A stretch of 64,000 nucleotides of DNA from Methanobacteriota archaeon (GCA_019347805.1 JAHWKR010000001.1:1-64000), one strand, 5' to 3'; positions 17,494-26,795 are shown, numbered from the stretch's first letter. The notes: generated from the sequence alone by a model not told the origin. A program made the numbers and translations.

Positions 17494-18054
17494 CTAGCGG
17501 CTCTCGGCGAGGTCCTTCTGGCGCCACTCCTCGGTGATGGAGCGGATGCGCGCATCGAGTTGTTCCTTGCGCGCGCGCACCTCGTCGCGGACCTGGGCGA
17601 GTTCCTTGTCGCCCTTGTAGGGCTCGGTGTCGGCGAGGAAGCCGTTGATGAGGTCGCGGGGGTCCTCGAGCGTGGCGAGCTGGCTCACGTCCTTGATCTT
17701 CTGTCCGAGCGCCTCGTCGCCCATCGCGACGATGTCGCCGGCGACCGCCTTGAAATCCTCCACCAGTTCTTCGGCAGGGGGCTCCTCGGGCACCTCTTCG
17801 CCTTCCTGTTGCGCCTCGAACTCCATGACCTTGCGCTCGAGTTGTTTCTTGAGCTCGCGCAGTCGGCCCCGCAGTTCGGTGAGCTCGTCCGCTTCTCCGT
17901 TCAGGTTCTCCGTATCGGCAAGATAGGAGTCGATGACGGCGACCTGGTTGTCCCAGAGGTACAGGAGGTCCGGGTTGGTGATGTTCCGTTGGAGCGAGTC
18001 TTCCGCGTTCCGGACGAACGTGGGGCCTTCCCGCAGCGCTTTGGCCAGGTCCAT
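17494..18054 (-). CDS. Coiled-coil protein, function unknown
   Basis: A 186-residue soluble acidic protein. The central heptad-rich segment (about 50-85, ELTELRGRLRELKKQLERKV) and the C-terminal segment (DEVRARKEQLDARIRSITEEW) are coiled coils. They are separated by an acidic Pro-Glu stretch and a helical domain with DPRDLINGFLADTEPYKG. The pair LWDNQVAVIDSYLADTE and DLINGFLADTEPYKG suggests an internal duplication. ATG 18054 is chosen over an upstream ATG because of its position after a TATA-like CATAACG at 18089. No family is recognised. Confidence 0.68.
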   Translation of the reverse strand: MDLAKALREGPTFVRNAEDSLQRNITNPDLLYLWDNQVAVIDSYLADTENLNGEADELTELRGRLRELKKQLERKVMEFEAQQEGEEVPEEPPAEELVEDFKAVAGDIVAMGDEALGQKIKDVSQLATLEDPRDLINGFLADTEPYKGDKELAQVRDEVRARKEQLDARIRSITEEWRQKDLAESR

Positions 18055-18303
18055 GGGGGTGTCCCTTGCGCTGCGCATTTTGTCGAGCCGTTATGTGCCT
18101 TGCGTTGGGGCGAGGGGGCAAGGAGGGACCCGGTGCCGAAGCCGGACCGGGGCGGTGGCAACACTTTGATGTTGTTTTCGGTGTCATCGGTCCCCGGCGG
18201 CCGGGGGCCGTTCCTCCCGTCGACGTTCTCGTCGAATCGCAACAAACACTATATGGTCGAGCCGCACGGAACCCCTCGTCAGGCGGTCGACAAGGTCGGA
18301 AAC

Positions 18304-18313
18304 CCATAAAAGG
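18304..18313 (+). promoter_or_regulatory. TATA box for zinc-ribbon membrane protein
   Basis: CCATAAAAGG ends 37 bases before the TTG start at 18350. A second AT-rich element (ACTATATGG) lies near 18249-18257. Confidence 0.45.
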
Positions 18314-18349
18314 GTCGTCCGGCTGACCGCCAATCCCCGGGGCTGCTAT

Positions 18350-20605
18350 TTGAATCCTGAAAAGCTTTCCTGCACCGGTTGCGGCGCTCCCGTCCCGGAG
18401 GGGGCGCGTGCCTGCGACGCGTGCGGGGCCGTCGTGACCGCCGCGCCCGCGGAGCCTGAGGGCTCCGCCGCCGCGCCCGGTCCCTCGGCCGCCCCAGGAG
18501 AGACCGAGGGGTCGGGCGTGGACCCCGCAGTCGCCGCGGACAGGCCCGCCGTCGGCGCCGGCGAAGACGTTCCGTCGACCGCGCCCGCCGAGTCGGCCCG
18601 GAAGCCCAAGCGGTTCCTGGGGCGAGGCAAGCAGAAGGCGTTCAAGCCGGCACCGCGCGTCCCGGCACCCCTCGTTGCGGCCCGCCCACCGATGGATTTC
18701 GTGCCCGAGGCGGGCATGCTGGTCGACTCGCGAGCGGCCAAGCGGGCGAGGAAGCACCGCAAGAAGGACAAGTTCGTCGAGGGGGCGGCCGAGGAGGAGC
18801 GTGTGCGCGACGAGGACCGAACCCCGGCGGCGGTCTATTGGATCATCCTCTTGGTCTCGTTCGCGAGCATGGTGGTCGGTTTCCTGTTCTGGAACTCGTC
18901 GTCCATCGAGGACGTCTACCGCTTCGGTTTCCTCATCGAGATGGTCTTCTTCGCCATCATCATCCTGATCGTATCGACCCGCCTGGCGCGCAAGCAGGAG
19001 TGGGACGAGAAGGCCCGCAGTGGTGTCTCGGGTGGAGCGATGGGCTTGGTGCGCGTGCTTGCACGCTTCGGGCTCTTCCTCAAGCGGCTCGCCTACGGGC
19101 TCACCATCGGTCTCGTCAAGCGGGTCGTCCGGATGGTCCACGACGCCAAGGAGGGCGCGGTGCGTTCCGCCCAGCGCGCTTCGGAAGGGGTCAAGCGTTC
19201 CGGCTCGAGCTTCAAGGACGGCTTCAAGAGCGACGCGAAACCCAACTTCATCGTCCGGTTCATCCATTGGAACATCCGGCTCGTCACGCGCCTCGTGATG
19301 TTCGTCATCCGCACCGTCATCGGGGTCCTCCGGCTCGTCGCGTGGGCCTGGCGAACCGTCGTGCGCATCGGTTGGGCCCTCTACCAGGGCATCGTCCTGC
19401 CGGTCCTGCTCCTTGCCTGGCGCATCGGCCGTGGTGTCCTGCGCCTCGCCTATCGGCTCGGCCGCTGGTCGCTCAAGGTCGTCTGGCGCACCACCTATTG
19501 GGTGTTGCGGCGCTGGCCCATCAAGTACGCCACCAACCTCGCCAAAGAGCCGGTGCAGCGGGGCATCGAGCCGCGCGTGCTGCTCACGAACGTCGTCGTC
19601 TCTGATTTCCTTGCCGCCCCGGTCAAACCCGAGGTGCGCGAGAAGGCGGAGCCTTACGTCGTGGAATGGCGGGTCCGGCGCGAGACCGCGCTCGTCGCTC
19701 GGCTGTACGACAAGAAGGAGGACCATGAGCGTCTCGCCCAGGAATACCTGGTGATCCCGTCGCCGGAGGAGCGCCGCGCCATGCGCGAGGAGCGCAAGCG
19801 GCACAAGCTCGAGCGCAAGGAGGAGGCGAAGCGGCTCGAACTGGAGGCGAAGGAGGCGAAGAAGCAGGCCAAGCTCGACGCCAAGCAGGCCAGGCTCGAT
19901 GCGAAGGCGGCCGACAAGGAGATGAGCGCCGAGGAGCGCGAGGCCCTCAACGAGGAGGCGAAGCGGCGCAAGGAAGAGGAGAAGGCGCGCCGTCAGGCCG
20001 AGAACGAACGGCTCGCCGCCATGTCCGACGCGGACAAGAAGGCCTACCTCGAGGCGCAGAAGGCCGAGAAGCGCGCCGCCAAGGAGGCCGCGAAGGCAGA
20101 GAAGAAGGCGTCCAAGGAGGCTGAGAAAGAGAGCGCGCCCGAAACGCCGCCGGTCGCCGCCGAGGTCGCCGAGGTGACGGAGAAGACGCCCGGCGAACGC
20201 TTCAAGGAGCGCATCCAGGTCAAGGAGCCCGGACAGGCCGAGGCAGAGCCCGCGGAGGAGGTCGCGGAGTCCGCGCCGACCGCCGTGCAGGCGAAGACGA
20301 AGCGTGCCAAGAAGCCGTCCATCCGCGCGAAGCAGAAGGAGCTCGGACGCAGGCTCACACCGGCCGAGAAGAAGGCGTTCAAGCGCCGCCGCAAGCTCGA
20401 GAAGATCCAGGCCAAGGCGCGCGAGGCGCGCGAGAAGAAGGAGGCCAAGGCCGCCGAGAAACAGGCGAAGAAGGACGAGAAGGCCGCCTTGAAGGAAGCC
20501 AAGGCCGCCGAGAAGGCCGAGAAGCAGAAGGCCAAGGCGGACGAGAAGGCCGCCGACCTGGGCGTCGACGAGGAAGGGCTCGTCGCACGCGCCAAGAGCG
20601 ATTGA
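18350..20605 (+). CDS. Zinc-ribbon, transmembrane, Lys/Ala/Glu coiled-coil protein
   Basis: A 751-residue protein of unknown function and striking architecture. It has an N-terminal zinc ribbon (C8, C11, C22, C25) and an Ala/Pro linker. Two transmembrane helices follow (about 163-185 and 192-215). An amphipathic zone (about 300-395) packs Trp, Arg and aliphatic residues in repeats such as VRLVTRLVMFVIRTV and WRIGRGVLRLAYRLGRW. A 330-residue tail dominated by Lys, Ala and Glu (long single helix or coiled coil) completes it. TTG 18350 is the only start that keeps the ribbon at the terminus. A tRNA gene follows 11 bases downstream. It may tether cytoplasmic RNA or ribosomes to the membrane; that is speculation. 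Confidence 0.72.
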   Translation: MNPEKLSCTGCGAPVPEGARACDACGAVVTAAPAEPEGSAAAPGPSAAPGETEGSGVDPAVAADRPAVGAGEDVPSTAPAESARKPKRFLGRGKQKAFKPAPRVPAPLVAARPPMDFVPEAGMLVDSRAAKRARKHRKKDKFVEGAAEEERVRDEDRTPAAVYWIILLVSFASMVVGFLFWNSSSIEDVYRFGFLIEMVFFAIIILIVSTRLARKQEWDEKARSGVSGGAMGLVRVLARFGLFLKRLAYGLTIGLVKRVVRMVHDAKEGAVRSAQRASEGVKRSGSSFKDGFKSDAKPNFIVRFIHWNIRLVTRLVMFVIRTVIGVLRLVAWAWRTVVRIGWALYQGIVLPVLLLAWRIGRGVLRLAYRLGRWSLKVVWRTTYWVLRRWPIKYATNLAKEPVQRGIEPRVLLTNVVVSDFLAAPVKPEVREKAEPYVVEWRVRRETALVARLYDKKEDHERLAQEYLVIPSPEERRAMREERKRHKLERKEEAKRLELEAKEAKKQAKLDAKQARLDAKAADKEMSAEEREALNEEAKRRKEEEKARRQAENERLAAMSDADKKAYLEAQKAEKRAAKEAAKAEKKASKEAEKESAPETPPVAAEVAEVTEKTPGERFKERIQVKEPGQAEAEPAEEVAESAPTAVQAKTKRAKKPSIRAKQKELGRRLTPAEKKAFKRRRKLEKIQAKAREAREKKEAKAAEKQAKKDEKAALKEAKAAEKAEKQKAKADEKAADLGVDEEGLVARAKSD

Positions 20606-20616
20606 GGATACAGAAC

Positions 20617-20691
20617 GGGCCCGTAGCTTAGTCTGGTCAGAGCGACAGGCTCATAACCTGTTGGTCGACGGTTCAAATCCGTCCGGGCCCA
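20617..20691 (+). tRNA. tRNA-Met (CAT), elongator type or Ile2
   Basis: Perfect seven-pair acceptor GGGCCCG/CGGGCCC, D-arm GCTT/GAGC, anticodon stem ACAGG/CCTGT with loop CTCATAA, T-arm GACGG/CCGTC with TTCAAAT, discriminator A. The anticodon stem lacks the three G-C pairs of initiators. A CAT anticodon could also be agmatidine-modified tRNA-Ile2, which sequence alone cannot exclude. Confidence 0.9.
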
Positions 20692-20711
20692 TCCACCCTT
20701 GCAGGTGACAG

Positions 20712-21038
20712 ATGGCTTTCGACGAGACCTTGGCGGAACGCGTGCGCAAGCGGCTCGATGCGGTGCCGTTCGAGGAACGCAAGATGTTCGGTGGCCTGGC
20801 GTTCATGGTGAACGGCCACATGTGCTGCGGCATCCTGAACGACCGGCTCGTCGTGCGGCTCGACCCGGATGAGGCCCAGAAGCTGTTGTCGCGGGCGCAT
20901 GTCTCTCAGATGGATTTCACGGGGCGGCCGATGCGCGGGTATCTCTACGTCGCCGCAGCAGGGCTCAAGACGGGTGCGCAGTTGGCTTCGTGGCTGGAAC
21001 GTTCGGTGCGGTTCGTGAAGACGAAGCCGCCGAAGTGA
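20712..21038 (+). CDS. TfoX N-terminal domain protein
   Basis: A 108-residue single-domain protein of the TfoX/Sxy N-terminal family. The core reads ERKMFGGLAFMVNGHMCCGI, then RLVVRLDPDEAQKLL, then MDFTGRPMRGYLYVA, which is the characteristic order. In gamma-proteobacteria TfoX regulates competence; stand-alone archaeal copies have no proven role. It begins 20 bases after the tRNA-Met gene, so the tRNA sits inside a mixed transcription unit. Confidence 0.88.
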   Translation: MAFDETLAERVRKRLDAVPFEERKMFGGLAFMVNGHMCCGILNDRLVVRLDPDEAQKLLSRAHVSQMDFTGRPMRGYLYVAAAGLKTGAQLASWLERSVRFVKTKPPK

Positions 21039-21166
21039 GGCGCGTCTTTCGCTGTGGGGTCCACGGGCGACATAGTAGGCGTCGGGCCAGGAGGCCGCGG
21101 CACTACTTTCACCCACCCCCCGGAAACCGGTATCAAAGACCGCTCGTTACGCAGTCCTCGGTCTTC

Positions 21167-21439
21167 GTGCTCGAACTCGTCCTTGCTTCCGACCTCGCCG
21201 ACATCACTGCCGATGAATTCGCCTCTGCTGTATACAACATTTTTTTCGCCGCTTTGGTGTTCGGTGCGGGATGGCTCTTGGTGCAGCACATGCAGATGAC
21301 CCACAAGCTGCGGGATGTGGAGGACCGTGTCAAAGAGGTGGAGGACCGGGTGACGAACATTAAAGAGGACACGGCGGCGTATCGGGATGTGGCGGCTTCG
21401 TCGCCGGCCGATCAGGAGGGTTCTCATGGTCGGTCGTGA
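21167..21439 (+). CDS. Small single-pass membrane protein with coiled coil
   Basis: A 90-residue protein. One transmembrane helix (about 21-42, YNIFFAALVFGAGWLLVQHM) is followed by a coiled coil (KLRDVEDRVKEVEDRVTNIKED) and a polar tail. GTG 21167 lies about 28 bases after a TATA-like TATCAAAG at 21131, so a leaderless start is likely. The next gene begins 14 bases before this one ends, behind a good ribosome-binding site. Function unknown. Confidence 0.65.
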   Translation: MLELVLASDLADITADEFASAVYNIFFAALVFGAGWLLVQHMQMTHKLRDVEDRVKEVEDRVTNIKEDTAAYRDVAASSPADQEGSHGRS

Positions 21440-21728
21440 GCCATTGGGGATCCACATGGAATACCAACTCCTTCGCCTTGAATTGCTGGAGCGCCTTGGG
21501 CGCCACCTTGAGCGGGCGCGGTCAGGGGGGTTGTCGGCTGATGAAGTGGATGATCTCCGTCGGATCCTTTTGCGGCGCGACGCGCTTGTTCGGCGGTTCG
21601 ACGTGGGCCGTCTGGAATCGTTCGGCCGTAAGGTGTTCCGGAACCAGTGTGAGGCGCGCCGCATCCGGGGCCTTCCCCTCCCCCACTCCGGCCCGCGTGA
21701 GTTGATGCCCGGTCGCCCTCTCCCTTGA
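21426..21728 (+). CDS. Small basic protein coupled to the upstream membrane protein
   Basis: A 100-residue Arg/Leu-rich protein: MEYQLLRLELLERLGRHLER, then LSADEVDDLRRILLRRDALV and a basic C-terminus. AGGAGG at 21414-21419 precedes ATG 21426 by 6 bases. The ATG is 14 bases inside the previous gene, typical of an operon. The helical, charged character suggests a soluble partner of the single-pass membrane protein. No homologous family is recognised. Translation support is from the ribosome-binding site and coding-like composition only. Confidence 0.55.
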   Translation: MVGREPLGIHMEYQLLRLELLERLGRHLERARSGGLSADEVDDLRRILLRRDALVRRFDVGRLESFGRKVFRNQCEARRIRGLPLPHSGPRELMPGRPLP

Positions 21729-21873
21729 CCGCGTTTCCCTCAAACCGTCCACGTTTCCGTGACCGGGTCGCGGCCGTTCTGTCCGCCGGTCCGTTTTTCC
21801 TGTTTTTTCCGCAGGGTGCGGGGCCGTTTTCCCGTTTGGCCGCGATAGATAGACCGAGAAGGCGGAGGCTTGA

Positions 21874-21882
21874 TTTCATATA
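21874..21882 (+). promoter_or_regulatory. TATA box for korAB
   Basis: TTTCATATA lies about 38 bases before GTG 21920. An earlier in-frame GTG at 21896 would probably fall before the RNA start. Confidence 0.5.
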
Positions 21883-21919
21883 GGGCGCCCCGTCTGTGGG
21901 CCGCTTCGAGGCGAGTCCT

Positions 21920-23755
21920 GTGTCTGTCCGTCGTACGGTGCATGAACGTTCTTCCGGGGTACGCATCCCGGCTCCGGACGAGCGGGGCGGTTCGTCGTCG
22001 TGGCGCATCGGGGGGCTCGCCGGTGAGGGCATCGACACGGCGGGCGACCTCTTGGCGAAGGCGCATGTGCGCGCCGGGCGACATGTCTGGGTGACGCGTC
22101 ATTTTCCGTCGCGCATCCGTGGTGGCTTGACCACCTGCACGGTGCGCGTCGCGGGGCATCCCGTCGCGGCACCGAGCGGCGTCGTGGATGTCCTCGTCGC
22201 GCTGCACGCTGACGGTGCGGACCCTGTGAAGCAGTCGCTCCGGCCGGGCGGCATCCTGCTCTACGACGAGAGCGCCGTGACGCCTCCGGACGGGCCGACC
22301 GACCACGAATGGGTGGCGCTCGATGCCACCGGGATGGCGAAGGCGCTCGGTGAGCCGCGTGCGCGCAACACGATCATGCTCGGGGCCTCGGCACGGATCC
22401 TCGGCCTCGACATGACGGTGCTCGAGGATGTGGTGGTGGAGCGCTTCGGCAAGAAGCGCGACGAGGGCCGGTTGTCCGAGGTGGCGGAGAAGAACCTCGC
22501 CGCACTGAAGGAGGGGTTCGACGGGGTCGCCGATGTCTCGCCGCCGCCGCGCCCGCTTCCACCGGAGACCCCGCGTCAGGGTGACCTGTTCCTGTCGGCG
22601 AACGAGGCGTTCGCCTATGGCGCGCTCGTCGCGGGTTGCCGTTTCTATGCCGGCTATCCCATCACGCCGGCGACCACCATCATGGAGTACCTGGCTGCGA
22701 CCTTGCCGCGTTTCGGCGGTGTCTGTCTCCAGGTGGAGGACGAGATCGCGGCGGCCAACATGGCGATCGGTGCCGGGTTCACGGGTGCGCGGGCCATGAC
22801 CGCGACCTCGGGCCCGGGGTTGTCGCTCATGGCGGAGGCGATGGGGCTTGCGGGTTCGACGGAGACACCGGTCGTCATCGTCGATTGCATGCGCCCGGGC
22901 CCGTCCACCGGGATGCCGACGAAGACGGGCCAGGAGGACCTGTCGTTCCTGTTGCATGGGGGCCACGGTGAGGTGCCGCACGTCGTCCTGGCGGTCGAGG
23001 ACCTTGCCTCCGCGTTCACGACGGCCATCGATGCGTTCAATCTCGCCGAGCATTACCAATGCGCGGTCTATGTCGCTCTCGACCTTGCCCTGTCTATGGG
23101 CAAGGGCGACACGCCGCCCTTCGATGTCGACGGTGTCGTCCTCGACCGCGGCAAGCGCTTCGCCCGCGTCGGTGCGACCGAGGGCGCTGGCGCACCGGAG
23201 ACCGGCGAGGGCTATGCGCGCTATCGGGAGACGGCGGACGCCATCCCGCTTCGGGCCGTCCCGGGCGATGTCGGCGGCCGGCATTATGCCAATTCGACGG
23301 AGCATGACGAGCGGGGGTACACCACCGAGGTGCCGGCGACGCGCGTCGCGATGGTCGACCGGCGCAACCGCAAGCTTGGCGATATCGACACGCTCCACCA
23401 AGGGCTTATTTTCGAGGGCGACAAGGACGCACCGCTCGGCATCATCGCCTTCGGGTCGCCGGTGCCGGTCATCCGCGAAGCGCTCGCGCTCGCGCGTCCG
23501 CAGGGGGTCGCCGGGGAGTTGTGCGTGATGCGTCGGCTTTTGCCCCTCCCGCGCGCGGAGCTGGACGCGTTCTTCGACCGCCACGAACGGGTGCTCGTCG
23601 TCGAGGGCAACAGCACGGCGCAGCTCCTTTCCCATCTGCGCGCCCATTGTCCGGAGGCGCATCGTGCGGAGAGCCTGCTCAAGTATGACGGCGACCCGTT
23701 CCGGGTCGACGAGGTCCTGGCGGCGGTCATGCGGCCGTCGGAGGTGACCGCATGA
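21920..23755 (+). CDS. korA: 2-oxoacid:ferredoxin oxidoreductase, fused gamma-alpha subunit
   Basis: A 611-residue subunit that oxidises 2-oxoacids (2-oxoglutarate or a related acid) with CoA and ferredoxin. The gamma domain comes first (GGLAGEGIDTAGDLLAKA, then HFPSRIRGGLTT). The pyrimidine-binding alpha domain follows from about residue 215: YPITPATTIMEYLA, then the VEDEIAAANMAIGAG helix and TATSGPGLSLMAEAMG. The gamma-alpha order is that of archaeal KorA-type two-subunit enzymes. No ferredoxin domain is fused. The next gene starts with an ATGA overlap and encodes the beta subunit. Substrate choice is not determined by visible residues. Confidence 0.9.
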   Translation: MSVRRTVHERSSGVRIPAPDERGGSSSWRIGGLAGEGIDTAGDLLAKAHVRAGRHVWVTRHFPSRIRGGLTTCTVRVAGHPVAAPSGVVDVLVALHADGADPVKQSLRPGGILLYDESAVTPPDGPTDHEWVALDATGMAKALGEPRARNTIMLGASARILGLDMTVLEDVVVERFGKKRDEGRLSEVAEKNLAALKEGFDGVADVSPPPRPLPPETPRQGDLFLSANEAFAYGALVAGCRFYAGYPITPATTIMEYLAATLPRFGGVCLQVEDEIAAANMAIGAGFTGARAMTATSGPGLSLMAEAMGLAGSTETPVVIVDCMRPGPSTGMPTKTGQEDLSFLLHGGHGEVPHVVLAVEDLASAFTTAIDAFNLAEHYQCAVYVALDLALSMGKGDTPPFDVDGVVLDRGKRFARVGATEGAGAPETGEGYARYRETADAIPLRAVPGDVGGRHYANSTEHDERGYTTEVPATRVAMVDRRNRKLGDIDTLHQGLIFEGDKDAPLGIIAFGSPVPVIREALALARPQGVAGELCVMRRLLPLPRAELDAFFDRHERVLVVEGNSTAQLLSHLRAHCPEAHRAESLLKYDGDPFRVDEVLAAVMRPSEVTA

Positions 23756-24663
23756 CGGACGGTCATCGCCTGCCGACGGAGACGGGCCGCGCGTTCGCCG
23801 ATTTCAAGGACAAGGCGCCCAACTGGTGCCCCGGGTGCGGCGATTTCGGGGTGTTGGGGGCGATGCAGCGGGCGGCCGCCGAACTCGACCTCGACCCGGA
23901 CCGGACCGTGCTCGTCACCGGGATCGGCTGCTCGGGCAACGTCACGGCGTTCTTCCGCACCTACGGGTTCCATGGCGTGCACGGTCGTGCGCTCCCGGCG
24001 GCGACCGGCATCAAGCTCGCCGACCCCGCATTGACCGTCTTGGTGGCGGGTGGTGACGGGGACGGTTTCGGCATCGGGCTCGGCCATCTGGTCCATGCGG
24101 CAAGACGCAACCTCGATGTGACCTACATCGTCATGGACAACCAGACCTATGGCCTCACGAAGGGCCAGGTGTCGCCGACCTCGGCGCAAGGGTTCGTCAC
24201 CAAGACGACACCGGACGGTTCTCCGGATGCGCCGGTCGATGCGTTGGCGTTGTCGCTCATCGCGGGCGCCACTTATCTCGGGGTCGGCTTCTCGGGCGAC
24301 ATCAAACGCCTCACGGAGCTCATCAAGGGCGCTGTCCGGCATGAAGGCTTCTCGCTCGTGCAGACGATGAGCCCGTGCGTGACGTTCAACAAGACGAACA
24401 CGTTCTCGTGGTACAAGGACCGCCTGGTGGACCTAGAAGCGGAGGGGCACGACCCGACAGACCGTGCCGCCGCGCTGCATCAAGTGACGCGGACCGACGG
24501 GCGCATCCCGCACGGCCTCATCTTCAGGACCGAGCGGCCGCCGTTGCATCGCGCGGTCGGCGTGCTGGGCGGGCGCGAGGCGGCGCCGGCGACCGAGGAC
24601 CTCGAGTTCACCTTGCGGAGTCGGGCGGCCGACCTGAAGGCGTTGCGTGACCGGTTCGCCTGA
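23752..24663 (+). CDS. korB: 2-oxoacid:ferredoxin oxidoreductase, beta subunit
   Basis: A 303-residue catalytic subunit. It binds thiamine diphosphate through GDGDGFGIG (residues 101-109) with N130 in VMDNQTYGLT. It also holds a [4Fe-4S] cluster, likely by C26 and C29 (WCPGCG), C60 (GIGCSG) and C209 (MSPCVTFN). It starts four bases before the end of korA. Together they form the alpha-gamma/beta heterodimer that makes acyl-CoA and reduced ferredoxin from 2-oxoacids. Length is normal for the family. Confidence 0.93.
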   Translation: MTDGHRLPTETGRAFADFKDKAPNWCPGCGDFGVLGAMQRAAAELDLDPDRTVLVTGIGCSGNVTAFFRTYGFHGVHGRALPAATGIKLADPALTVLVAGGDGDGFGIGLGHLVHAARRNLDVTYIVMDNQTYGLTKGQVSPTSAQGFVTKTTPDGSPDAPVDALALSLIAGATYLGVGFSGDIKRLTELIKGAVRHEGFSLVQTMSPCVTFNKTNTFSWYKDRLVDLEAEGHDPTDRAAALHQVTRTDGRIPHGLIFRTERPPLHRAVGVLGGREAAPATEDLEFTLRSRAADLKALRDRFA

Positions 24664-24869
24664 GGCTTCATGATTCCGGCCTCGTTCGGCGCATCGTACG
24701 TCGTGTCGGTCTGGTGGTCCTCGCCATCATTTTGTGCGGCATCTCTTGCGGCAAGACCGGCAACCCCGTATGCGTGCCGTTCAGCCGCACCGTCACCTCA
24801 CAGACCGACGCCGCGTCGTCGCACGGACCCGTCGCCTCCAGTGCGAGACGCACACAGAGAGCGCGCTTG

Positions 24870-26795
24870 TCATCGCGTGGAGGCGACGCCCGAGGGGCTA
24901 GCGGTCGCGACGTCATGAAGTCGGGTGCTCTTGTCGGCGGCCCGTTTCAACACCATGAGGGAACCGCCGAGCGCGGCAAGGAGCGTTGCGGCCCAGACGC
25001 CGAGGAGCACGCTCGTGTCGAGTGTCGAGGCGACGTTGACGATGCGATAGCCGACGAGCACGTCGGTCTGGCCCAAGGCGGAGTCGAAGACGTCCTCAGT
25101 CTGGATGGTCATGACCATGTTCATGGCGAGCACGGTGGCGAAGGCGGCGACGAGGATGGGCGCAGGGTGGGGGATTCGGTCGTGGCGGGCGCCGAGGTAC
25201 CAGAGACCGAGCATGAGGGGCAGGCCGATGAAGAGCGAGCCGAGCAGTTGGATGCCTGTGGCGTAGGGTTGCAGGACGCTCTCTTCGGGGTTGACGAAGC
25301 CGCCGCTTCGGGAATAGAACGTGGTGATCGTGTTGCCGGTGCCCCAAAGCATGAGGCCGGTGACGATCGCGAGCCCGGCGAACAAGAGGAGCGTCATGGG
25401 GGCGCCGTGATGGGCGAGGCGCGGACGCAATCCGGTCTCGGCGAGCTGGATGCGCATGGCGAAGAACGGCAGGACGAGCGCGACGGCGCCGATGCGGATG
25501 AGGAGGTTCGGTGTGGGCCCGAAGTGGTCCAACGACGGTAGCGCCAAGAGCAGGAACCAGGTGAATAGCCAGATGCCGATGACGGTGGTGGCGAGGAAGA
25601 AGAGGCGGTCGTACTTCGCCTGGCCGTTGATGCCATGGTCGTCGCGCAGGTGGCGCAACCAGGCTTTTGCGCTCCAGCGGTGGACGCCCCAGCCGCCGAA
25701 GAGCAGGAGGAGGAAGATGGAGGCGCCGCGCGAGTTCATGGCGAAGACGCGTGACGTGTCGGAGCCGGACGGTGTGTAGACCGGTTCGGGGAAGAGGACC
25801 AGCAGGTTGAGAGCGAAGGTGGCTGCCCACAGCCAAGTCTCGGTGCGGTGCAGGGGGATGAGACTGCGTTGGAAGCTGAGGCTCCGTCGGTCGCGCAGGT
25901 CACCCCAGACGATGAGCCGGGTGTGCCAGACGGTGGTGGCGATGGCGGCGGAGAGCGAGATGGCGAGCAGGTAGTAGAGGAGGACGCGGTTGGTGGCGAC
26001 GAAGCCGCCGGTCGGTTCGGCGTCGGCGCCGAGGGCGTAGTAGACGAACTGGTGCACGAAGGTGCCGCCGACGAGGACCAATGTAAGGGCGGTGAGGACG
26101 AGCCGTGTGCGGTGGCTGTCGGCGTGCGTCGGCCGGATGAAACGTTCGCGCATGAGGCGCGGGGCGATGAGGGCCATGACGCTCATGGCGCCGAGGAGGA
26201 TGAGGATGAGGGTGACGAGGGCGAGGACGAAGACCGCCATGGGCAGGAAGCTGGCGGAGTCGTGGAAGATGAACGAGGCGCGCAGCATGATCATCCCCTC
26301 GCCGGGGATGGTGAACGAGTTGACGAAGATGGTGAAATGGAGGAAGAGGAGGCCGGTGGTGCTCGCGATGATGCCGAGAATCGGGACCATGCGTCGCTTG
26401 GGGGCGCGTGGCGAGAGGGAGGCGAGGACAGTGGCGAGGCCGATCCCGGCGAGGAGGGCGCCGAACAGGATGCCGCCGTCGTTGCGGGCGACGAGTCCGG
26501 CGGAGACCTCGGAGGAGAGCGAGTCCTTGAACATCTGTTGGGTCTGGTACCAGGCGAACATCATCAGCCCGCCGATGAAGAGGAGGATCCCCATGAGGAC
26601 AGCTGGGCGATGATGCAGCGGGCGCGGGTCGTGTCGGGCGGTGGCCTCGCCCTCGGTGCCGCCGAACCAGCGGGCGAGGCGGTCCGCGGTCCGGTCCGCG
26701 GCCGAGGCGACCGCGGTGCTGACCTCATCGGCCCTCGGGAGGGTGATCCCGAGGAGGCTCGATCGTGCGGGAGGTCGTGGCACCGAGCCATTCAT
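24870..26795 (-). CDS. Large polytopic membrane protein, function unknown
   Basis: A 641-residue protein with a soluble N-terminus (about 65 residues) and roughly 13 hydrophobic helices. Between helices are short Arg-rich loops and His-containing segments (LHFTIFVNSF, FVHQFVYYALG, TVWHTRLIVWGDLRDRR). There is no clear transporter, protease or channel motif. The size and evenly spaced helices resemble permease-like or oligosaccharyl-type integral proteins, but I cannot assign it. It is transcribed toward korB. A minus-strand TATA-like GGTATATG lies at about 26911-26918, which would give a leader of about 90 bases. Confidence 0.75.
   Translation of the reverse strand: MNGSVPRPPARSSLLGITLPRADEVSTAVASAADRTADRLARWFGGTEGEATARHDPRPLHHRPAVLMGILLFIGGLMMFAWYQTQQMFKDSLSSEVSAGLVARNDGGILFGALLAGIGLATVLASLSPRAPKRRMVPILGIIASTTGLLFLHFTIFVNSFTIPGEGMIMLRASFIFHDSASFLPMAVFVLALVTLILILLGAMSVMALIAPRLMRERFIRPTHADSHRTRLVLTALTLVLVGGTFVHQFVYYALGADAEPTGGFVATNRVLLYYLLAISLSAAIATTVWHTRLIVWGDLRDRRSLSFQRSLIPLHRTETWLWAATFALNLLVLFPEPVYTPSGSDTSRVFAMNSRGASIFLLLLFGGWGVHRWSAKAWLRHLRDDHGINGQAKYDRLFFLATTVIGIWLFTWFLLLALPSLDHFGPTPNLLIRIGAVALVLPFFAMRIQLAETGLRPRLAHHGAPMTLLLFAGLAIVTGLMLWGTGNTITTFYSRSGGFVNPEESVLQPYATGIQLLGSLFIGLPLMLGLWYLGARHDRIPHPAPILVAAFATVLAMNMVMTIQTEDVFDSALGQTDVLVGYRIVNVASTLDTSVLLGVWAATLLAALGGSLMVLKRAADKSTRLHDVATASPSGVASTR

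Noticed and set aside
24670..24918. Small open frames between korB and the polytopic membrane protein, one with a short hydrophobic Cys-rich stretch near 24714
   Set aside because: No ribosome-binding site or TATA element fits, the frames run into antisense of the neighbouring gene, and there is no recognisable end or domain.
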